A stretch of 64,000 nt of DNA from Flavobacterium crocinum (GTDB lineage: Bacteria > Bacteroidota > Bacteroidia > Flavobacteriales > Flavobacteriaceae): the NCBI RefSeq assembly GCF_003122385.1, contig NZ_CP029255.1, positions 3,534,001-3,598,000 on the forward strand, in the 5' to 3' direction. Under the pieces are notes generated by a model. That model saw nothing but the letters and a program-made list of their open reading frames with translations. It did not search any database and was not told where the DNA came from. Positions 10,101 through 18,062 of the stretch are shown here, one piece after another (positions within the stretch are counted from its first letter, which is position 1; every line of letters begins with the position of its first letter). A program made the position numbers and the translations under genes.

Positions 10101-13100
10101 ATCCACAACTTATGGTGGTGAAATGCGAACTTCTGAAGAAAAATTGTTCTACACAAATGGAAATGTAACACATACTGAGAAAAAAGGAAATAATACCTAT
10201 GCTGTTGTAGAGGATATGACTTATGATGCAGTTGGCAATTTGTTAACCAAGACTATTAGTGCTCCAAATGCTCCAGTCGTTCCAACACCCAGAACGATTA
10301 CTGACGAATATGATACCTCGAAAAGGTTTGTAATCAAAAAGACCGATCATCAAGGATATGTTTCATATTTAAACTATAATGCCTTAGGGCAGGTAACTTA
10401 CAGTAAAAACCACTTAAATGTTATCAGTACTACTGGTTATGACAATTGGGGGAAATTAATAAGTGTGTCGACGGAAAATACTTCGGCTACACCAATTACT
10501 TCAAATATTGTTTATTCAAAATTATCTAATGGAGGTTATACTGTCACATCTACAAATAATCTGGGTGAAAAAACAATAACGGAATATGATGTTTTGGGTA
10601 GAAAAGTGGTAAACTCAGTTCAGGGATTTGCGACAAACAGTTTATTGTCAACCAAAATCGTTTACGATGCTTTAGGCAGAAAAAAACAGGAAAGTGAACC
10701 ATACGCCACTTCTCCGACTTTATGGACAACTTATCAATATGATTATTTAAACCGCCCCGTTTCCATTACATCACCTACAGGAAAGATACAAAGTTTTACC
10801 TATTCTGGAGTTACTACAACTTCTGATGATGATGGTAAAAGTACTACTGTTACTGTAGATGCTGTTGGTAATAAGGTGCAGACTACTGATGAAGGGGGGA
10901 CAGTTAGTTTCACTTATTTTGCTAATGGAAGTCTGAAAGAATCTAATTTTGAAGGTCATAAAATAACCAATACAATTGATGGTTGGGGGAATAAGACTTC
11001 AACAACAGATCCTAATGCAGGAACTTATACCTACTCGTACGATGCTTTTGGGCAAATGTTGCAGCAAACAACACCTAAAGGTACGACAACATACACATAT
11101 GATAACACAGGAAGATTATTAGAGAAAAAAGAATTAGGTGATTATACTAATAGTACACTAACTTATTCTTATGATATGGCTACAAATTTAGTTACGTCAA
11201 CCACTTTTGTGAATGCTCAGGAAAATAATACAACCACTACTAATACTTTTTCTTATGATAACTACCATCGATTAACCACTAAAACAGAATCTAATTCGTA
11301 TGCTACCTTTGTTAGTTCCTGCTCTTATGATAATCTTGGAAGATTGGATACCGAGACGAAAAGTGCTAGTGCAGGAGGTAAAAGCAGTGCTCGTACTACC
11401 CGTAACACCTACCAAAATGGTTATCATTGGCAAATTATCGACGTATCAACCGCACAAATACTTTGGCAGGCCAATTCATTCAATGAAAGAGGACAGTTAC
11501 TTACTGCCAGTTTAGGAAACGGAATAGGTATATCTAACAGTTATGATCAATATGGTTACGTAACTCATAATAGATTTGATAAAACGGGGTCTTCTCCAAT
11601 AAACATCCTGACTTTAACAAATGATTTTGAGCCTAAACGTGGTAATTTAAACAGTCGTTCCAATTCATTATATGGATGGAGCGAAACGTTTTCTTATGAT
11701 AATTTAGATCGCTTGATTAGCAATAGTATAACCGATTCATTCCTGAAAAATAGTTTTGATACGACCGATACAGAAGGTTATGTTTCTGTTGGAGGTTCAA
11801 CAGTTAGTTCATCAGGAGGTACTTTGTCTGTAGTGGGTGCAGCCCAGGATTCAGGTGTAAAGAAAGAACTGATAACGGGTGCCAGAACAGGAAATCAAGT
11901 TTTCTTAAATTTAAGTATCGTTAGAGCTGTTGGTGCAGATATATTAAATGTTTATATAGAAGAAGTAAACCCGACAACGGGAGCAGCGACCAAATATTTA
12001 AAGACAACAAATGCTGCAAGTGGCACGATTAATATTTCGCATACAGTAGTTCAAAACGGAATGGTTAATTTAAAAATTGAAAAAACGACCAATTCTGCAA
12101 TGAATGTCTTTTTACTTGACAATGTAACGGCTACCAAAAAATATACAGTAGCACAACAGTATGACAATAAAGGACGTATTACCGCAAACCAAACAGGAAC
12201 TTATCAATATGGTGATACCAACAAAAAATACCAAAACACGGCAATTACCATTCAAGATGATTATTTGGCATATTACACGAATAGATTTAACCAAAATATT
12301 CAATACAATGCCTTTAAAGCACCTTATGAAATAGAAGAAACGGGTATCGATAAAATTCATTTTGCATACAATCAGGATAATAATCGTTCGATGATGTTTT
12401 ATGGTAGTCTGGATACAAACATACACTTGCGCCCTTTGCGCAAATATTATTCGGCAGATGGTTCTATGGAAGTAAAACAAAACCTCACAACTGGTGCTGT
12501 AGAGTTTATTACCTATATTGGTGGAGATGGATATACTGCTCCTGTCATACTAAAAAGCGATGGTAACACACAGAATTTTTTATATTTACATCGTGATTAT
12601 CAGGGCAGTATTTTAGCGATTACCGATAATAACGGGACAGTTCTCGAAAAACGTTTGTTTGATGCCTGGGGATTGGCATTAAAAGTACAAAATGGAAGTG
12701 GTCAGGCTATAGCGCAAGGTTCATGGCTTTTGGATAGAGGCTATACAGGTCACGAGCACTTACAAAGTGTTGGATTAATAAATATGAACGGAAGGATTTA
12801 CGATCCTTTACTGCATCGTTTCTTACAGCCGGACAATTTTGTACAGCAACCCGATAATACCCAAAATTACAACCGTTATGCATACGTTCTTAATAACCCT
12901 TTAAAATACACAGATCCGACTGGAGAAGCTTATGAATTAGGGATTGCGGTTGGTATTGGAGTTGCTATAGCAGCATTAACTTACACTCTTACCGCCGTAC
13001 TTGCTGATGTTCCTTTTACACTGGGAGGACTTGCAAAAGCTACTTTTATAGGGGCCGCCAGCTCTGCCGTAACTTTTGGTATTGGTAGTGCAGTTGGAAC

Positions 13101-13908
13101 CATTGGTAACTTTTATGTAAGGACGGCTGTTGGAGCCTTGGCACATGGCACTTTCCAAGGTAGTATGACTGCGATTTCAGGAGGCAAGTTTTGGAGTGGC
13201 TTTGCTGCTGGAGCTTTGAGTAGTATTGCAGCTAGTGCGTGGAGTGGTGGCGGAGAAAATAGTAATTATCATGGAGCTGGCAGATTTGCTAATTCAGATG
13301 TAGGTATGATTGCATTCGGCACAGTTTCAGGTGGTGTTGGTGCACGACTTACGGGAGGAAATTTTTGGCAGGGAGCTGTTACAGGTCTTGTTGTTTCTGG
13401 ATTGAATCATTACATGCATAAGATAAAGGAAAGTAGAACTTTACGACAAAAGATCGAAAAGGGTGGACTAAATCCAGATGCTAAACCAGAAATGACTTCT
13501 GAATTTATTACTGAAACATTGAATCTAAAAGTGGATGGTCTTCAGGCTTCTTATGAGGCAGGTGGTAAACCAAGTTTTATATTTTCTGATGGAAATAGTG
13601 AGAATGTAGCCGAACATAATTTGTCAAGTAGTAATAGAATAACTATATATGAAAAAAATGCTAAATCGATATATCGTTTGGCAAGTTCATTATTTCATGA
13701 GTACAGACATGCTTACCAAATTGTGACTAATTTTTATTCAAGAGCTCAAAGTATTTATGGACCCTTGGGACCAGAAGGTACTTATTCTAAATTGAGGTCT
13801 TTAATAGAATGGGATGCATACAATTATCAAATAAATGTTGGTGGTGAAGTTGATGGTTTTATTTTTGGACAGAGAGATCAAATGAAAAAATATTTTGAAG
13901 GTAAATAA
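7111..13908 (+). CDS. SpvB/FG-GAP/Rhs polymorphic toxin with HExxH metallopeptidase-like C-terminal tip
   Basis: 2265-residue exported Rhs protein. Order: Sec signal (1-18); SpvB-like N-terminal domain (about 20-110, with INLTYSSGVRGGIAGQGW); FG-GAP/VCBS-type calcium repeats (DFDGDGRLDF, DFDGDGISEV, DFNGDGKSDI, DFNGDGKTDI, DINGDGKSDL) between about 325 and 670; YD repeats from about 1000 to 1750; Rhs core ending in NRYAYVLNNPLKYTDPTG (DPTG at 1935-1938). After that come a Gly/Ala-rich hydrophobic segment, the anchor GGNFWQGAVTGLVVSGLNHY, and a variable tip. The tip has HEYRH at 2196-2200 and a downstream E2233 in EWDAYNY, which fits a zinc metallopeptidase. By analogy to known Rhs proteins the core forms a shell around the tip. 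Unlike T6SS Rhs effectors it has its own signal peptide and no PAAR or Hcp neighbour. Immunity is probably the next gene. Confidence 0.93.
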   Translation: MKQYYSYLFLLIFNIVLGQNFTDTKGELQISDSGTAVYNLAIAMPPSIQNVAPVINLTYSSGVRGGIAGQGWSINSISAISRIATRVDIDGFVDGVDFDSNDKLALDGQRLLLKTGVYWANGSTYETEFKSNLRIELKIENGFLFFVVTAPDGSRTWYASRGAGTYENAVSVNAWYIVHFEDANGNEINYNYSNVTYNGTNQLYIKTIDFSGNSSAGIAFQNQIEFNYKGSSRIERDFIKGSAIYATQILDNVMVRTNGNLFRKYQLQHQTDSSLGYQRISSIQEINGSGELSNPVTFTYNNTAETLTRIEKEYTSTLAFDKANIAGDFDGDGRLDFVADKKIYTNLFTGNTGNTGINFPTIRPTLIFPATIKQDYKINQFQSIIEPVASNTQIQFIAYNIVDSNLNYTGLTSSIIQTIAFDNTIFIDPSYMDEDDSYVPPIAPPQAFRNNEYLPGDFDGDGISEVLILSKDERLVWEIYINSSGYSEGGYWRLYSNTDSDYRREVRLAYLSTGASKVLEGDSYYIRATGKRYVADFNGDGKSDIININQYGQYSIVEINKLSTGGTEVNRIGYGTLSNYSHTKQILFGDFNGDGKTDIMLPTSEGAEGQTEWNIYYANPKPNGGDFFFKETLNIVEYRPDTGSYYNTQRHWSNYYAIDINGDGKSDLVRVWRKYFKASWTINNHDTQWRVTGFTNNIGKTGASGFPLTYDSGQYESNSPDIPIPIVSNYKYEGSNSELVVVRGHYNKIEYYQFGKNVDTDNRLKSVSEAGGNVVQAIDYLPMVASNGGISNNSADFYSASSYGLSYPFITLIKNENSYLVSRLTATTNGISKYQEFKYRNYVSNYNCGTIGFEQTARSSWYLSPSDTKIWSINTYGSGSKGYIYSTFTHTDNNNIFSFLPSIFISEKYYNYTDYSDGYIINYRLDDVYTYDKISGVYTFENFLYDPNDYGLVTTKTSESFLNNTLQSKTITNTSYDNNPNGTGTNYYIGRPNEISTSTTYGGEMRTSEEKLFYTNGNVTHTEKKGNNTYAVVEDMTYDAVGNLLTKTISAPNAPVVPTPRTITDEYDTSKRFVIKKTDHQGYVSYLNYNALGQVTYSKNHLNVISTTGYDNWGKLISVSTENTSATPITSNIVYSKLSNGGYTVTSTNNLGEKTITEYDVLGRKVVNSVQGFATNSLLSTKIVYDALGRKKQESEPYATSPTLWTTYQYDYLNRPVSITSPTGKIQSFTYSGVTTTSDDDGKSTTVTVDAVGNKVQTTDEGGTVSFTYFANGSLKESNFEGHKITNTIDGWGNKTSTTDPNAGTYTYSYDAFGQMLQQTTPKGTTTYTYDNTGRLLEKKELGDYTNSTLTYSYDMATNLVTSTTFVNAQENNTTTTNTFSYDNYHRLTTKTESNSYATFVSSCSYDNLGRLDTETKSASAGGKSSARTTRNTYQNGYHWQIIDVSTAQILWQANSFNERGQLLTASLGNGIGISNSYDQYGYVTHNRFDKTGSSPINILTLTNDFEPKRGNLNSRSNSLYGWSETFSYDNLDRLISNSITDSFLKNSFDTTDTEGYVSVGGSTVSSSGGTLSVVGAAQDSGVKKELITGARTGNQVFLNLSIVRAVGADILNVYIEEVNPTTGAATKYLKTTNAASGTINISHTVVQNGMVNLKIEKTTNSAMNVFLLDNVTATKKYTVAQQYDNKGRITANQTGTYQYGDTNKKYQNTAITIQDDYLAYYTNRFNQNIQYNAFKAPYEIEETGIDKIHFAYNQDNNRSMMFYGSLDTNIHLRPLRKYYSADGSMEVKQNLTTGAVEFITYIGGDGYTAPVILKSDGNTQNFLYLHRDYQGSILAITDNNGTVLEKRLFDAWGLALKVQNGSGQAIAQGSWLLDRGYTGHEHLQSVGLINMNGRIYDPLLHRFLQPDNFVQQPDNTQNYNRYAYVLNNPLKYTDPTGEAYELGIAVGIGVAIAALTYTLTAVLADVPFTLGGLAKATFIGAASSAVTFGIGSAVGTIGNFYVRTAVGALAHGTFQGSMTAISGGKFWSGFAAGALSSIAASAWSGGGENSNYHGAGRFANSDVGMIAFGTVSGGVGARLTGGNFWQGAVTGLVVSGLNHYMHKIKESRTLRQKIEKGGLNPDAKPEMTSEFITETLNLKVDGLQASYEAGGKPSFIFSDGNSENVAEHNLSSSNRITIYEKNAKSIYRLASSLFHEYRHAYQIVTNFYSRAQSIYGPLGPEGTYSKLRSLIEWDAYNYQINVGGEVDGFIFGQRDQMKKYFEGK

Positions 13909-13919
13909 ATTTAATTAAT

Positions 13920-14582
13920 ATGAGACCATACTTTATTTTTCTAATTTTGTTTATTTATTCTTGTTCCAATAGCGAAAATAATGTTGAATTAGAAATAGTT
14001 TCTACCAAAATAGTGTTTTCAAAACTTGACAATGGCAAGAAAAAAAATATTATTAGTTATAAAATTACCAATAATACTTCCTGCGATTATTATTTTAATG
14101 CATACAGCCTTTCAAAGTTAACATGGAAGATAAAAGGTTTACAGCCCAGTAATGTTTTCTTTCAAATTATGGATGAAAACGGTAATCATGCTGAATATAA
14201 CCACAAGGAATATTTGCCGGCTGAAGAATTTATTGCCTGTAAACAAATAAATTATAACAGAGAAGAGAAGGAGATAAAAGAATTAAACTATTCGATTTCT
14301 CCAGATTATAAAAATTTAATAGACAAAAATAATTTTTTACTCAAACAAGGCGAATCTAAATATTTTGAAATTCTGTACTATTTTCCAGATTCAAATTATT
14401 CATCAGTAAATCTTGACAAGAACAAAAGATATCTTTTTAAAATATTGATTTATAGTGATAGCACAAATTATAAGAAGTTTTTATCTAGACCAATACTTAA
14501 AACAATTGATGAAAATGATTATAAAGTTTATCACGGAATAATTGAAAGTAAGAATACTGTCCCTATAGAGTTTGTTGAATGA
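13920..14582 (+). CDS. Lipoprotein, probable immunity protein for the Rhs tip
   Basis: 220-residue product not assigned to a family. It begins with a lipoprotein signal (FIFLILFIYSCSN, lipid Cys near 15), placing it in the periplasm or on a membrane. The rest is polar and predicted mainly beta (alternating Ile/Tyr/Lys stretches), with ITNNTSCDYYFNAYS as a recognisable patch. Position is the main argument: it starts 11 bases after the toxin stop on the same strand, the standard place for an immunity gene. Its low GC and high Asn/Lys content match the other cassette genes downstream. If it is the immunity protein, the toxin acts outside the cytoplasm. Confidence 0.75.
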   Translation: MRPYFIFLILFIYSCSNSENNVELEIVSTKIVFSKLDNGKKKNIISYKITNNTSCDYYFNAYSLSKLTWKIKGLQPSNVFFQIMDENGNHAEYNHKEYLPAEEFIACKQINYNREEKEIKELNYSISPDYKNLIDKNNFLLKQGESKYFEILYYFPDSNYSSVNLDKNKRYLFKILIYSDSTNYKKFLSRPILKTIDENDYKVYHGIIESKNTVPIEFVE

Positions 14583-14655
14583 TATTCTTATTATAAATGA
14601 AGGTAGGTATTATATAATATTATAAGTTAGTTATCATTCCCACATGAATATCCCG

Positions 14656-14805
14656 GCTCCCGCACGAATCCTTTCGTGTGGCATTATGGAATTGAGTCGA
14701 TGTTTAAAATGACTTAATGCTTAAAAAAAATGAGCAGGAATTACAAACTTTATAATTCTGTCTGTTTAACCAGAACGTACCACACGAAAGGATTCGTGCG
14801 GTAGC
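14656..14805. repeat. 150-bp MITE-like element with 26-base terminal inverted repeats
   Basis: The left end GCTCCCGCACGAATCC..(14656-14681) is matched, with two mismatches, by the reverse complement of 14780-14805. Each end is itself a hairpin with arms CACGAA and TTCGTG around a short loop. The interior is AT-rich and non-coding. The left 26 bases recur exactly at 18580-18605 and a diverged copy lies at 19590-19615. About 100 bases following the left end at 14682-14770 are recognisably similar to 18606-18700. The element sits exactly between the first immunity gene and the first displaced tip, so it may be a cassette boundary or a recombination site. Mobility is not shown: no target-site duplication was identified. 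Confidence 0.7.
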
Positions 14806-14809
14806 GGGG

Positions 14810-15358
14810 GGAGGAAATTTTTGGCAAGGGGCGGTAACAGGTCTTGTTGTTTCTGGGTTGAATCATTATGTTCATAAAATTGAAGACATGTATGCAAAAC
14901 GTAAGTTTGATAAAGAGATTGATAATGTATACGGCAGTAAAGCAGATACTGCGGCACCCGCAAATAATACAACATTGGAAGAAATGAAAAATAGTTTGCC
15001 TACTTTGAAAAACTTACACGCAAAAACTGGATATGCTAAATTAGAATCATCAGAACTTTACAGTGTTGGTGCAGCAGAAGCAAAAACATTTGCATATGAT
15101 ACAGATAATTATACAAAAGCAAATTCCGTTTTTTACAGATCTTCTTTTAGTTCATATAGAAACTTGGCTCACAATATGCTTCACGAATTTGGACACGGTG
15201 TTCATTATTTTAATGGAGATTATTATAGATATTTGAAGGGTGGTAATCGTACTGATAAACAATTGCAAAATTGGAAAGAGCAATATGCATTCAAATTTGC
15301 TTTTGACAATGGTGGGCTTCCTTATCAAAATAACGCTTGGTATCTAATAAACAAATAA
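14810..15358 (+). CDS. Displaced Rhs C-terminal tip 2, HExxH metallopeptidase-like, no own start
   Basis: An open frame of 182 codons that begins inside the anchor shared with the main Rhs protein (GGNFWQGAVTGLVVSGLNHY), at nearly identical DNA sequence, and then diverges. A weak TTG at 14858 is the only near-upstream start, so it is probably silent unless recombined onto the Rhs core. The variable part carries NMLHEFGHGVHY, an HExxH zinc-binding motif, and about 35 residues later EQYAFKFAFDNGG. Those features parallel HEYRHAYQ and EWDAYNYQINVGG of the expressed tip. It is therefore a diverged relative of the same peptidase-like toxin family. The next gene, 9 bases on, is the probable cognate immunity gene. 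Confidence 0.85.
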   Translation, partial: GGNFWQGAVTGLVVSGLNHYVHKIEDMYAKRKFDKEIDNVYGSKADTAAPANNTTLEEMKNSLPTLKNLHAKTGYAKLESSELYSVGAAEAKTFAYDTDNYTKANSVFYRSSFSSYRNLAHNMLHEFGHGVHYFNGDYYRYLKGGNRTDKQLQNWKEQYAFKFAFDNGGLPYQNNAWYLINK

Positions 15359-15367
15359 AACTCCATT

Positions 15368-16213
15368 ATGAAAAATATAAAAACAACCTTCATCTTGATG
15401 CTTTTGGGTTTTAAACTATTTGCTCAAATAGATTTTCCCCAAGATGTTATCACAAAAAACAGTATAGTTAAGGCCTCGAAATATTTAGTCATATCAAAAA
15501 ATAATCCAAATTATTATAAAAAACCTGTTGGGTTAATGCTACAGTCAGAAAGTCTATTTAACATTAAAGGTCAACTCATTAGTACTTTTAGTCAAAATGG
15601 TGCTGATGCATCCCATTCAGATCCAAAAGATTTAAGGCAATATTATTTTTATAAAGATGATAAAATTGTAAGAATGTCTAGAGTTGATTTTGATTCAACA
15701 TCAGTCGAATATTTATATTTTGATAAAAGGAATTTAATCTTGAAAACTAAGACTAATGATAAAAATGAAAGAATCGGATTGGAACTAATTTACAATGATG
15801 CTAATAATGCTAAAGAGTTAAAAAAAATAGAAATTGATTTTCACAATACAACTGAGTTAAATAATTCTCTTTATATATACAAATCAAATATTACTTATTC
15901 TAAAAACATAAAGAAATCAAAAGACTCAAGAAAATTATTTACCATATCAAAAGAGCAATTAAATATTTTAAAAACCTCAATCGAAATAGAAAAAATTGAA
16001 AATGAATTGCGTGCAATTGAAAAAAGTTCCGCTATTGGTGTTGTGAATTTTGAAACATTATATATTTACAACCAACAAAAGCAATTAATTAAAGAAGTGT
16101 CGAGAGACAGTAAAATAGAATATACTTATAATAAAAATGGATTACTAATAAGTTGTAATAATAAGAATAAACAATATAGTTTTATTTCAAAGTTTGTTTA
16201 TTCTAAGGAGTGA
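15368..16213 (+). CDS. Secreted protein, probable immunity partner of tip 2
   Basis: 281-residue protein of unknown family. The N-terminus (TFILMLLGFKLFAQ) is a clear Sec signal peptide. The mature part is Lys/Asn rich and has several KxxYxYDKR-like strands that recall short antiparallel beta repeats (YYFYKDDKIVRMS, YLYFDKRNLIL, YTYNKNGLLIS), similar in flavour to MORN-like or YD-like variants. It starts 9 bases after the stop of displaced tip 2, and its stop TGA lies within the beginning of displaced tip 3. Export to the periplasm fits a toxin that acts there. An internal start is unlikely because the signal would be lost. Confidence 0.7.
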   Translation: MKNIKTTFILMLLGFKLFAQIDFPQDVITKNSIVKASKYLVISKNNPNYYKKPVGLMLQSESLFNIKGQLISTFSQNGADASHSDPKDLRQYYFYKDDKIVRMSRVDFDSTSVEYLYFDKRNLILKTKTNDKNERIGLELIYNDANNAKELKKIEIDFHNTTELNNSLYIYKSNITYSKNIKKSKDSRKLFTISKEQLNILKTSIEIEKIENELRAIEKSSAIGVVNFETLYIYNQQKQLIKEVSRDSKIEYTYNKNGLLISCNNKNKQYSFISKFVYSKE

Positions 16214-16698
16214 AAGATGATTTGATAGTTTCTGGGATGAATCATTTCGCTCATCAAATGGATAATAACAATATGTTTGATGATGATTACCAACAAGGGA
16301 AATCTATGGAGGAGATGTTAAGTAAAAAACTTGTTGGCATGAAGATAGGCAGTTCTATAAAAGGAGATGAGTTAGATTTTTTGGACAAAAATGCTTCAAT
16401 AGGTATAAAGTCTATAACAAGAGTGTCAGAAATTAAATTTACTATAAAAGCTACAACTATAGGAAGCTGGAAAGGTATAGAAGATAACGCATATCTAACT
16501 ATAGAACCTAATAAAACAATAACAGGTAAATATTTTGATAGAGGTGTAAAGACAATAAAAGGTTATAAAGTAACGCAATATAATACACCGCCAATGCAGA
16601 TAGGAAATAGCAAAACAAATTCTTATATTATTAATGGAAATAACGCTTATTATCAAAAAACTTCTAATACTATTTCATCATGGGATTTAAGGAAATGA
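16210..16698 (+). CDS. Displaced Rhs C-terminal tip 3, unknown activity
   Basis: 162 codons starting with a possible GTG at 16210, overlapping the end of the upstream gene. The first residues (DDLIVSGMNHFAHQM) correspond to the anchor LVVSGLNHYMHK of the main Rhs protein, so only about 40 bases of homology remain. The variable part has an acidic start, then a lysine- and threonine-rich beta-like domain (FTIKATTIGSWKG, YLTIEPNKTITGKYF). No catalytic motif is recognised. As with the other displaced tips, independent expression is doubtful. Its stop TGA overlaps the ATG of the membrane protein behind it, which suggests the pair was moved as a unit. Confidence 0.7.
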   Translation: MKDDLIVSGMNHFAHQMDNNNMFDDDYQQGKSMEEMLSKKLVGMKIGSSIKGDELDFLDKNASIGIKSITRVSEIKFTIKATTIGSWKGIEDNAYLTIEPNKTITGKYFDRGVKTIKGYKVTQYNTPPMQIGNSKTNSYIINGNNAYYQKTSNTISSWDLRK

Positions 16699-17018
16699 TT
16701 AACAGGTATATATTGATTGTAATTATTCCAATATTTACTGTCGTTTTATATTATACATTTATATATTCAGGACTATTTTTAATTTTAGATAGTTTATCAA
16801 ATATTTTATCAGAGTTGATATTTAAAAGGAAAGATAAACCGTTTACTATTTTTGATAGTATAATAATTAATTATATTACAACTGCTATATTCTTTATTCT
16901 CATCTTAATATTTTGTATTTATAAGTATAGAAATGAAAAGAAAATGTTTATTGGTTTTTGGCTTTCGGTTTTTTTAATGATTGTTTTGTTATTAAAATAC
17001 CTATTACTTTTATTGTAG
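16695..17018 (+). CDS. Small membrane protein, probable immunity partner of tip 3
   Basis: About 107 residues with three hydrophobic segments: IVIIPIFTVVLYYTF near 10-24, a middle helix around IIINYITTAIFFILILIF, and a C-terminal helix ending in LLLKYLLLLL. The ATG at 16695 overlaps the TGA of tip 3 (ATGA), a translational-coupling arrangement; an ATG at 16680 is the alternative start. An integral inner-membrane immunity protein would fit a toxin attacking the membrane or acting in the periplasm. Its stop codon at 17016-17018 abuts the anchor of the next displaced tip, so cassettes 3 and 4 are joined without spacer. Confidence 0.7.
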   Translation: MINRYILIVIIPIFTVVLYYTFIYSGLFLILDSLSNILSELIFKRKDKPFTIFDSIIINYITTAIFFILILIFCIYKYRNEKKMFIGFWLSVFLMIVLLLKYLLLLL

Positions 17019-17579
17019 TTAGTAACTTTTGGCACGGTGCCATTGCGGGATTATTTATTTCTGGGTTGAATCATGTTGCGCATAAAGCTAAAAGTACATT
17101 TAAGGTTTATGACGATGATGGGGATTATATCGGTAAAATTAAGGTATTGAAATATAATTTAGACGAAAATGGACTTGAAATAGAATTAGGTTTTAAAAGT
17201 GCTTCATCTAAATATTCAGATTATAATTGGGTCCAAACAGTTAGTACAAATTACAATGGTGATTTAGGGAGGATATGGTAAGTGGAGGTATAATGATCCG
17301 ACTGGACTTGATAAAGATGATAATTCACCTTTCTACTACATAAAATCAGAAATGAGTGGCGTTAAAAATGTCGATGGATATTCACTAACATTTTACGACC
17401 ATCCAAATAGAATTCCAAGAGGGTTTAATATTTACTGGAGAGCGGAACTTTCTTTAGCAGGTAAAATAGGAGGAGTATATCACGAAATCACTACATTAAA
17501 GTATGGATTTAATGTGTCTGCAGCAGGAAGTTATAGTATTCAGCCATTGTTTATCAATTCCTTATCACAACACTTATAA
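17018..17579 (+). pseudogene. Displaced Rhs C-terminal tip 4, split by a frameshift
   Basis: The first frame carries the anchor (SNFWHGAIAGLFISGLNH) and then FKVYDDDGDYIGKIKV..., ending at a TAA at 17279-17281. The neighbouring frame is open from before that point (GYGKWRYNDPTGLDKDD...) to 17579 and continues with a plausible domain (PFYYIKSEMSG, FYDHPNRIPRGF, YWRAELSLAGKI). Both halves look like one toxin domain interrupted by a one-base change near 17265-17281, where the sequence has a near-duplicated GGAGGATATGG/GGAGGTATAA. An alternative is two tip fragments, since NDPTGL also resembles the Rhs core exit motif. Either way no intact product is encoded. A likely immunity gene follows. Confidence 0.65.
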
Positions 17580-17598
17580 ATGGTTAAAAAAATAACAT

Positions 17599-18024
17599 AT
17601 GAAAATTTTATTATATATCAAATTAGTTTTTTTGCTTTTGATTGCTTGTAATAATAATTCTAAAAAAACAGAAGAGATGGAAAAATTTAATATAAAAATT
17701 ACTTTTATAGGCGATATTGACAAGTCTTTGCCTATTTTGAATTTTTTCGATTCTTGTGAAGAAACTTTTAAGTTATCTAATTACAATTATAAACTAAATT
17801 ATGATTCCTATCTTGAGTTAAAAAAGGAAATTCAAAAGCAAGATTCGAAAATAAAAGAAAACACTTCTTTAATTTATATTTTATTTAATAAAAAACAATA
17901 TTATTTAGATAAGGAAAGTAGTATTCAATTTATTTCTAAACTTTTAGATGTTACAATGTATAAGAATAATGAACAACTAAAGAACCAACTTAATCTTTAC
18001 TTAAAGGTTCTTAAAAGGAGCTAA
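17599..18024 (+). CDS. Lipoprotein, probable immunity partner of tip 4
   Basis: 141-residue unknown protein. The signal (ILLYIKLVFLLLIACNNN, lipid Cys near 17) is that of a lipoprotein. The mature part is Lys/Asn/Glu rich, with FIGDIDKSLPILNFFDSC and a helical C-terminus (QLKNQLNLYLKVLKRS). It begins 19 bases after the split tip 4 on the same strand and is intact although its putative toxin is not. That is a pattern expected if immunity against siblings is still selected. A 7-8 base inverted repeat (ATCAAGCC and GGCTTGAT, about 18043-18070) follows and runs into the start of tip 5. Confidence 0.65.
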   Translation: MKILLYIKLVFLLLIACNNNSKKTEEMEKFNIKITFIGDIDKSLPILNFFDSCEETFKLSNYNYKLNYDSYLELKKEIQKQDSKIKENTSLIYILFNKKQYYLDKESSIQFISKLLDVTMYKNNEQLKNQLNLYLKVLKRS

Positions 18025-18062
18025 ATTTTTAAGATTTTAGATTATCAAGCCAATTATTTATC

